From Aristolochia californica (lineage: Eukaryota; Streptophyta; Magnoliopsida; Piperales; Aristolochiaceae): 64,000 nt of DNA. Positions 53,691-64,000 of this stretch are shown here, piece by piece. The translations under genes were made by a program, and so were the position numbers. The DNA is taken from the NCBI GenBank assembly GCA_029961685.1, contig JARWKL010000010.1, forward strand, positions 21,984,067 to 22,048,066, written 5' to 3'. Numbering within the stretch: position 1 is the first letter of the stretch; every line of letters begins with the position of its first letter. The notes below the pieces were generated by a model that saw nothing but the letters and a program-made list of their open reading frames with translations, made no database searches and was not told the origin of the DNA.

Positions 53691-55797
53691 GGGCAGGTTA
53701 TGATGTCCATCATGTAAAGATGTATGACACTTGGTTATCGTGTGTTAGTTTTACTGAGCGGCCTGTGTAAAGTTTCATCATGCTTACAGTTCATGGTGAA
53801 GTGAATATCTTGTGTTTATTTGGTAATCTAGGTGGAATAAAGCTCACAAGCTTTGTTACCTGAAAGAAATATCAAGTTATTAGAAAATGTGAATCAGATT
53901 GCAGAAGTGATTTCTTCTAAACCATTAATCTCTGTACTTATTAGGTTATCATTGTCATGCTTTCCTTTTGATTTCTGTTACTTTCTCTTTCCTCCTTGCT
54001 CTCTCCTCCTTTTTAAATTATCCTTTATCTTATCTTAATTTTTTTATGAACCATTCTAGTTCTGTTTCAGTGTCTTTAATTAATATAGTGTTCTAACTGA
54101 AGGGTTTCATTTTGACCAAAAAAAAAGTTTTTTTTATTTTTTTTCCAAGAACAAGTGTCCTTTCTATGATGTGTTCAATTATTGGTTCTCATCTGCATCT
54201 AAATGTTGTTTCCGTTGTTTTTGACACATCGTAGTGTCATCAGTTTGACTCTAAGAAACCTCAAACTCTTAAAGGCTAAATTGAAATTGTGGTCCTCAAC
54301 GTGCCACTCTACTGCTAATGCTGAATAGGCCTTTCTCTTATCTCATATTGTTGACCTTGATAAAGTGATAGACCCCAAATTAGTGTTACCTACTCTAGAA
54401 GGAGTAAACAACAATTGGAAGGATAATTAGAGGGTGATTAATGTGGTCAGGGAAATTTTGGGAATTTGACAATTTAAGTGGTTTAAGGAGAGAATTTAGA
54501 GAGTCAACTGAGGGAGAAGAAGGGGCGCGTCGTTTTGTCTTCAGAGCGTGGCTCATGGAGAGTACTGGTCTCTCGAATATCAGTGGTTATCGGCGACTAT
54601 TTCCGGTGAGTTTTACATCGATTTCGACAGAAGAGTTTCCGTTTTCATCTCTATTATAAGTGTGCTCAGTGATTACGGCTATCGGGGGGTTTGTTTGCTC
54701 TATTGAGGATTCATCGTCGACTCAAGGAGAGTGTATTTCTTTCGATTTCAGCAGTGAAGGTTTGTCGATTACTTTTCTTTGTCTTGGAAATCTTTATTCT
54801 TGTTATCGGGTTGTATCATAATGTTGAGCAAAGGTGTCTCAGTTCCATTGAATTCTTCAATAAAATTTCTCTTAAATGCAAATTTCAAAGAGACTGTATA
54901 TATGTATCAGTCTACATACAAAGCCAGGTGTTATGAAGTCTACTCAACAAATAAAATATTTTGCAACAGGTCACAGAGGCCTCATATTAATGCAATAAGT
55001 TATTACAGTAATTAAAAATATCTGGAGTAAAATTCGACGTAAGCATCTGGAAAAAGATAAATTTACAGATTTCTATTTAGCCACATGGAGCATCTTGAAG
55101 ATAAACATCTTATTTCATTGAAACAGGAACTGTAAGGTGCTATTTACTGTCGCACACCAAAAACAGGGACCATTGAGGCAAAGTGCTACCGGTGTTCTAG
55201 AAGCTTTCAAAAGTGCTCCATAGAATGATGATGGGCATGCTGACGATTTTTGCCAAGAGAAATTCACATATATGTAAGTTATTCAATGTTGATTCAAAGA
55301 TATCCATTCTCAAGTCATGTCTTGTATATTTCTTAGTCAAATTGTCTTAGACAACTCTCTTGGAATTGTTATATGAATAGCTATCCTCCTTGACATTTGT
55401 TTAAATGAAGTATAAGATGGTCCTTAAACTTTTCATACTTTTCCTTTGGTTGATAAACATATTTGCAAACTGCATTCATCTTTGAGCACAAACTTATAAA
55501 GCGACCCTTTTCAATTCATGAAATAAAATATTTTATCGATAAAAGATTTGCTAACTCATTAAAAAAAAAACCATATCCGAGGCTTGGAAATGCAAGCAGA
55601 ACTTCATATGAACTCTTTTGTAGTCATTTCAGTTTATTTAAAGACATGCACCATGAAACAACTAAAAAGGCCAATATAACACAATCAAGTAGGCCATCCA
55701 AGAGCAATTGTTGTCAAAGTATCATACTCGCCTCCCGAAAATATGCATAACTCACTAAACTTCCTAGCAAAAAAGTTTTGTCAGGAAGCCTAACTAC
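53691..55797. other. Unassigned region
   Basis: No recognisable protein or terminal repeat. Short frames near 54441-54659 and 54691-54936 are not recognised. Confidence 0.4.
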
Positions 55798-55872
55798 TTG
55801 ATATCCATGGGAAAGATGCCCTCCATGAGGAAGATCCAGGGCCATGATTCTCTCATGTGGCTTCAATAATGC
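55798..55872 (-). pseudogene. Serine hydroxymethyltransferase exon fragment
   Basis: 25 codons on the minus strand: [20 protein letters not shown] followed by SHGYQ. This is the highly conserved SHMT block near the folate/PLP site. A GTAGTT donor-like sequence directly follows the last codon, suggesting a genomic exon rather than a cDNA copy. Neighbouring exons were not found on either side. SHMT interconverts serine and glycine with tetrahydrofolate. This fragment alone is not functional. Confidence 0.75.
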
Positions 55873-57690
55873 CCGTTTAATCCTTGAAGTTAGTTGGAGA
55901 CCTTGACAATTATTGCACATTAACTGCAAAAGTATCAACATAAGATCAAGTGATAAGTAGAGTGAAGCTGGGATGAGAATAAACAACCACTCATTCTAAC
56001 AATTAGCCATCTAATCATTACAATAGAAGGAGCTAATGCATCTAATTATTATTATTTTTTTGAAATGATGTTGAATTTTATTAAAAGATAGTTCGAACAA
56101 GCAAATTACAAGGGGATTGCATCTAATTATTGACAAACTCATATAGTGCACATCTCATACAACCAACTGTCTCTTCCCCAACAAGAGAAATTTTTTTAAC
56201 TTGCCAAAGAACTAGCGATAAAACATTCGTTTTGTTCTTCTCCTCCAGGTTTCGTGATTCCACCTTTCCTGGAGATTCTTATTTTACAAAACCTCTCTCT
56301 CTCTCTTTCTCAATGTGTCAGGTTTCATTACTTGTTTATCAAACGGTAAATGGATAAATTATAAAATTTGATAAAAATCTATAAAAATTTAACAAGAACA
56401 TTTTGTTGAATCAAATGTTGAAGGACATCTGGGTCTTTCAAAAAATGAATACAACCACTGACTTGCATATTGTCCTATGCGATTAAAAAATAAAAAGTTA
56501 CGAAAAATAGATCACTTAAAAAAAACTAGTACAGTCATAAAGTTATATCTTGTCTTACATTAGCATATTTGTTTGTCTACGAGGAGGAAGATTGTGTGGC
56601 AATTTGAGGAGGGGAATTAACTTACGATTCTTTTGACATTAATATACTCATAGAATAAATTACAAATTGCCCTTAAAACTTAAATGGGTAATGGGGCATT
56701 TGGTTACAAAATAAGCATTACTTTTATCCATTATGTTTAATAAATGGTAAGTGGTAAAGAGGTAAAAGTACCCATCCTTACTCTGTAAAGGATTTTTCTT
56801 TTGTTTCTGTATATAGATGAAGGGGTGGTAGACCAATTATTTGGTAAAATGGACACCTCTAATATCAGTATTTAGCATATCTTGAAATCCAAGACCTCTC
56901 ACTTGAGAAGCAAAAGGTATCAAAGAGATGAGGAACCCTAATAAAGAGGAGAAGATGTCATCCTTTAAAAATGAGGATTAGAAGAAATTTCTCACTGGAT
57001 ACTGCGAGTTTCTTAAGAAATTTCTCATTGGATATAGCAAGTATCTTTATATGCAACTCATAATTTGCTGAAGCATTTTCTAATGATTATATAATATTTC
57101 TCATTGGTGTCTCAATTTCTCTCGTTAGTTGATTATTGTAAATTTGAACTTTTCATATTAGTTTCTTTCAAGGTTGATTATGCGAATCTTACTGAGCTTT
57201 AGTTTCTTGTTTCCAGTTTACAATTTTGTTACTGCCTCTATTGCATGTTCTTGAAACTTTACTCGAGTCTATTATTCATTGCTTCTGGATCTAAAGGTTC
57301 AATGGCAAGAGTTACTCTTCAGGGATGCTTTGTCTTATATGAAATCAATTCTAGAAGCAGAGGCCACCTCTTTGAGTACTAAATCTTTTTGGGATCTTGC
57401 TCACAGCAATCCAAAATCAGATTCTAATGGTTTCTAGATGAAGAAACGAAAGGACTCAAAATGAAGCACAAAAACTAAGCACCTCTATTTTAACATTTCA
57501 ATTGCTCTTGCCCTTCTTCTTATGTCGGTCTTAATGGGGTCAAGGCCGATGTTCTTGAGTCGGTGAAAGCATATATTGTACTAAATCAAATTCATATTAT
57601 TTTCCTATTTGACTTATGATGACCATAAAACAAGTTAGTGATATTCATATAGTGAATAACCCTTTTGTATGTGAATCATGCTTCTTTGTT
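55873..57690. other. Unassigned region
   Basis: Mostly AT-rich. A short open stretch at about 57300-57440 (VQWQELLFRDALSYMKSI, then LEAEATSLSTKSFWDLAHS, stop) could be a stray exon, but I do not recognise it. No TE boundaries seen. Confidence 0.35.
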
Positions 57691-57869
57691 TAGATGAAAG
57701 TTAAGGTACGAATTTTGGCTATGTTGTTCGACGATGATGTTGAGAAATCCACAAGGCTTGAAACTGACTCAGAGGTAGACATGAGATGCTTATTACTTCA
57801 AAGAAGATCAAATTTGATGAAACAATTGGTTCAAAAGAATTCACAATGCATCTATTGGGCTCGTAAACA

Positions 57870-58142
57870 TCAAGATACAAAGAATGTTCCAAATCTCCCA
57901 ACATCAAAGTATGTGTCCCATGGTAATATTCTTGTCCCCATGGTATCAACTAGTTTGGCTCCCAACAATCCATACTCTTGAAGCATATCTATGACATACT
58001 TACATTGTGTTATCACAACACCTTCTTTACTTTTCGCCACTTCAATGTCGAGAAAATATTTCAATGGCCCCGAGTTTTTAGTTTGAAAATGTGTAGAAAA
58101 ATGAGACTTGGTATCCTCTATACCGGAAATATTATATAACAT
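57870..58142 (-). pseudogene. Minus-strand copia RT fragment
   Basis: 90 codons: ISGIEDTKSHFSTHFQTKNS, GPLKYFLDIEVAKSKEGVV, ITQCKYVIDMLQEYGLLGAK. This is the copia RT thumb/connection region, with frame intact over this piece. It breaks off after the VDT block. No LTR is nearby. Confidence 0.85.
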
Positions 58143-58467
58143 AATGCCATCTTCATATATTGTTTCTTAATATTTATTTGTTATATATTTATATGAAATG
58201 CAAAACTTGGTATGAACAATGTATAGGTCTTGTCATGTTCTACAAGTTCGTGCTTGTTTTTAGCAGTGAAAATGAAATTTTGATGTTCCTCGATGTTTTT
58301 GTTACGAAACATAATTCATATGGAAGAGTCTAAAAATCTAGGTATGAAAACATTATTTTAGTGAAAACAAAAAACATTTCTAGGGGGGTATTAGTGCGTG
58401 CGTGAGTCAAATAAAAGTGTAAGTGATTACACTATCACTTGACCCGAACGCGTTAGTGCGCACATCA
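58143..58467. other. Unassigned spacer before the duplicated block
   Basis: Includes 'gtgcgtgcgtgagtc...cgttagtgcgcac' at 58395-58465, whose ends (gtgcg...cgcac) form a short imperfect inverted repeat. No gene. Confidence 0.4.
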
Positions 58468-59830
58468 GAGGTGAATTGAACTGGATGAACCCGTTCGTTC
58501 ACTTGAACTCACTCCTGAGTAAAGTGGGTGAATTAGGATTCCTACCAAATTCCTTGTTCATCCACTTCCCCTCGTGTCGACGCTCCCTCTTCCCGTTTGC
58601 TCTCGGCCTTACTCGCATCATTAATTTCTACTATGTAAACATCTATCATATGTTATTAATAAAATATTATATTTATTTATTATATTAATTATTTTAATTA
58701 CTATATTAAATTAATGATTTAAGAGTGATAATTAAAACATTATTAAAATAAACCTTTGATCAAGTATTTTTGTTTAATTATCCTATTTTTATAATTAATT
58801 AAACCCATAATTTTTTACTTTTTGGCAATATATTATTATTTTATACTATATAAATATCTATCTTATGTTAGTAATAAAATAAAATATTTATTTATTTATT
58901 ATATTGAATATTTTTATTACTATATTAAATTAGTGATAATTAAAATATTGTTAAAGTAAGCATTTTATCAAGTAATTTTTTTAATTATTCTATTTTTTTA
59001 TAATTAATTAAACTTATGATTTTTTATTTTGTGAAAATATATTATTAATTTGTACTACTTAAAAATCTGTCTTATGTTATTATTAAAATACTATTTATTT
59101 ATTATATTCATGACTATTAAAAAATATTTTATTTATCTATTTTTAATTAATTAGTGTATCAGTTAATTTTCACACTTAATTATTGTATTAATTTAGACTA
59201 AACCGCAATCTATCTTAATTTTTTAATGAAATATCTTATTTAATTAATTAGTACATTAAATTACATATTAGTGTATTAATCATGTGTTGTTTAGGTTAAT
59301 TAGCTCTTTAGGTATATTATAAAAAAAGTAACTCATTTTCTTGTTAAAACTAAATTTTTTATTTTGGGCACTAATATAGGAAAGGATGAATTTTTCTTCT
59401 ATTTTTAATTAATTATTTTATTTAATTTATGGAGGGTGGGAAGAAGAAAAAGGGCAACGACGTGCTTCAGGTTTGTCATCATCAGACATTGCACAAAACT
59501 ACAAAATCTCTCTAGTCTTTTCGATTTAGTTTCTTATTTGGATGCATAAAAAAAAGATAAAAAATAAATATTTATATATTTTTAAAAAATCATAAATCAA
59601 AAAGAAGGCCATTGATTAAAAAATAGAGAAGGCATAGAAACATTTTTAATTTTTTTTAAAATATCTATTAATATAAAGTGAGTAACACGATTCAAAATGT
59701 AATTGCTTTTGACATTAATCTAAGAAAATAGAATAAACTTTCTTTAGGGTTATTTATGCTTGTTGAAATGTATATACGAATATAATATTATTTACTATTT
59801 TGATTATAAAATAGAATATACTCGTAGAGT
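58468..59830. repeat. Second copy of the AT-rich segment
   Basis: Matches 35050-36190 from 'gaggtgaattgaactggatgaac' onward, with an extra AT-rich stretch at about 59040-59350 absent from the first copy. Confidence 0.8.
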
Positions 59831-60232
59831 TTTCTAAAATAAAGAATAACATTTTTTTAAATAAAAAGTAAAATAATTAATACTAATAGAAAATTTTCAA
59901 ATATAAAACTATACAATATGATATACTATAATATGTAAGATAAACATAGTAATTCATATCTTATATAATAATTATATTTATTTTATTAAAATTTATTATT
60001 TAAAATAAGGAAAAATTATTTTTACAATAAAAATAAAATAAATATTACTAATAGATAGTTTTCAAATATAAAACTATACAATATGATATATATAATATGT
60101 AAGATAAACATAGTAATTCATATCTTATATAATAATTATATTTATTTTAATTACATTTATTATTTAAAATAAACAAATATGTTTGCTTAAATTATAAATA
60201 AAATAATTATTACTAATAGATAGTTCTCAAAT
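59830..60232. repeat. Second copy of the 165-bp AT-rich array (three cores)
   Basis: Cores at about 59886, 60051 and 60213 (spacings 165 and 162). It ends abruptly at 'tagttctcaa', where family A element sequence begins. Confidence 0.85.
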
Positions 60233-60541
60233 AAGATAATATTTTGGGGCCACCTTAGCTTCCTTCATCATCAAAATAGCCAATGCTGATAAAAATCAGC
60301 AATTGAGAAGTGTTTCTTCAATAATGATGTCTCATCCAAAGAGATATTATAGCAACAGCTACAATGGGCCTGACCCATCGGAGGCGAGTTGAACTGGATG
60401 AACCCGTTCGTTCACTTGAACTCACTCATGAGTAAAGTGGGTGAATTAGGATTTCTACCAAATTCCTTGTTCATCCACTTTTCCTCGTGTCGACGCTCCC
60501 TCTGCCTGCTCGCTATCGGCCTCCCTCGCATCATTAATTTC
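60233..60541. repeat. Copy of 34903-35209: family A element end plus AT-block start
   Basis: Matches from 'agataatattttggggcc' to 'cctcgcatcattaatttc' with few differences, then jumps to the sequence at 38519 through the shared ATTTC. Confidence 0.88.
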
Positions 60542-60850
60542 AATAGACACAGGTTCTTCAGGGGTAAGAAGGGCAATAACAGGAGACGCAGCGGGGTAAT
60601 CAGCCATGAAGGCCACTGAAGAAGAGGAACGACTGGAGTGGGCCACTGAAGAAGAGGAACGACTGGAGTGGAAGAAGAGGAAGGGGCCACTGAAGAAGAG
60701 GAACGACTGGAGTGGAAGAAGAGGAAGGGGCCACTGAAGAAGAGGAACGACCGGAGTGGAAGAAGAGGAAGGAGCAGTTGAGTTTGAGTGGAAGAAGACT
60801 GAGAAGCTGTTGGATTGGAGTTCAAAAAGCGCGGGAAGAGTACGCTAAGC
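60541..60850 (-). pseudogene. RING gene copy reduced to its 5' end
   Basis: Retains MADYPAASPVIALLTPEEPV (start at about 60606), the upstream Ser-coding repeats and the TATA-like box. Everything downstream, including the RING finger, is deleted at the ATTTC junction (60537-60541), and the frame runs into unrelated sequence. Confidence 0.85.
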
Positions 60851-61119
60851 TGAGCCCTTAATTTATAGGCGAACAGAGTTTAACCCCGCAGTTAGTTTAG
60901 AAACCGCGTAGTTAGTTAATATCGTTCGAGTTTAAATCTGCCGGTGGAAGATGAAGGCACTCCAAAAGATCAACGGCTGCGATGCCTCCTTCAGCAGCGC
61001 CAGCGGGAAAGGGTCACTTGCCCTCTTGATTTCCCCCGCCCCAAGGCACGAAAAGAAAGAGGGCGAGGGACTCTGGTCTGTGTTGATTCGATTCGTTACC
61101 AAGCTGCCTGCAGACGAAG

Positions 61120-64000
<2,881 letters not shown>

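Noticed and set aside
58395..58465. Terminal inverted repeats of a MITE
   Set aside because: The gtgcg/cgcac match is very short and no target duplication or partner copy was found.

Overview
The window reads as nuclear DNA of a flowering plant, probably a eudicot. It is AT-rich, its genes have introns with GT..AG borders, and most of it is LTR-retrotransposon sequence whose primer-binding sites match plant initiator-Met tRNA (TGGTATCAGAGC type). The few host genes are plant families: a DUS2-type tRNA-dihydrouridine synthase, a RING-H2 protein, and fragments of poly(A)-binding protein, vacuolar sorting receptor and serine hydroxymethyltransferase. I cannot name the species. No CRISPR, rRNA or tRNA gene was seen.

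Positions 1-29,600 are a retrotransposon nest. In order they hold: a decayed copia pol with its 3' LTR (1-1932); a miniature TRIM element (2121-2428); a minus-strand non-autonomous copia derivative (2970-8677, target duplication CTCAT) carrying a second, smaller one inside it (4683-7458); a copia LTR end and gag stub; a truncated gypsy (9911-11785); a copia polyprotein split by a nearly full-length chromodomain gypsy (12719-17933, target duplication GATAC); another copia (20495-23636); a minus-strand copia with a solo LTR inside it (25643-26041, TATTT); and an LTR that contains a further solo LTR (28227-28665, TTTCT).

Positions 29,639-33,289 are a complete LTR element (target duplication GAATT) with gypsy-like ends but no gag or pol. 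Its body holds fused, intronless-looking pieces of host genes: poly(A)-binding protein RRMs, a vacuolar sorting receptor luminal segment and an unidentified PPGF-containing protein. I consider this the most unusual object in the window.

Positions 34,179-50,900 hold a partial non-autonomous LTR element, an AT-rich block with an array of about eight 165-bp repeats, a minus-strand RING-H2 gene, and divergently from it an eight-exon DUS2-like gene (39119-50865). The gene's long fifth intron contains tandem repeats of exon 5 plus flanking intron, a copia fragment split by a TRIM, and a LINE endonuclease fragment. The gene carries three small lesions and is probably a pseudogene.

Positions 50,900-58,440 are mostly unassigned sequence with one SHMT exon-like fragment and a minus-strand copia scrap. 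From 58,468 to the end the 35-42 kb block occurs again, with fewer AT repeats, a 3.3-kb deletion that removes most of the RING gene, and a DUS2 copy broken by a lost splice acceptor and a nonsense codon.
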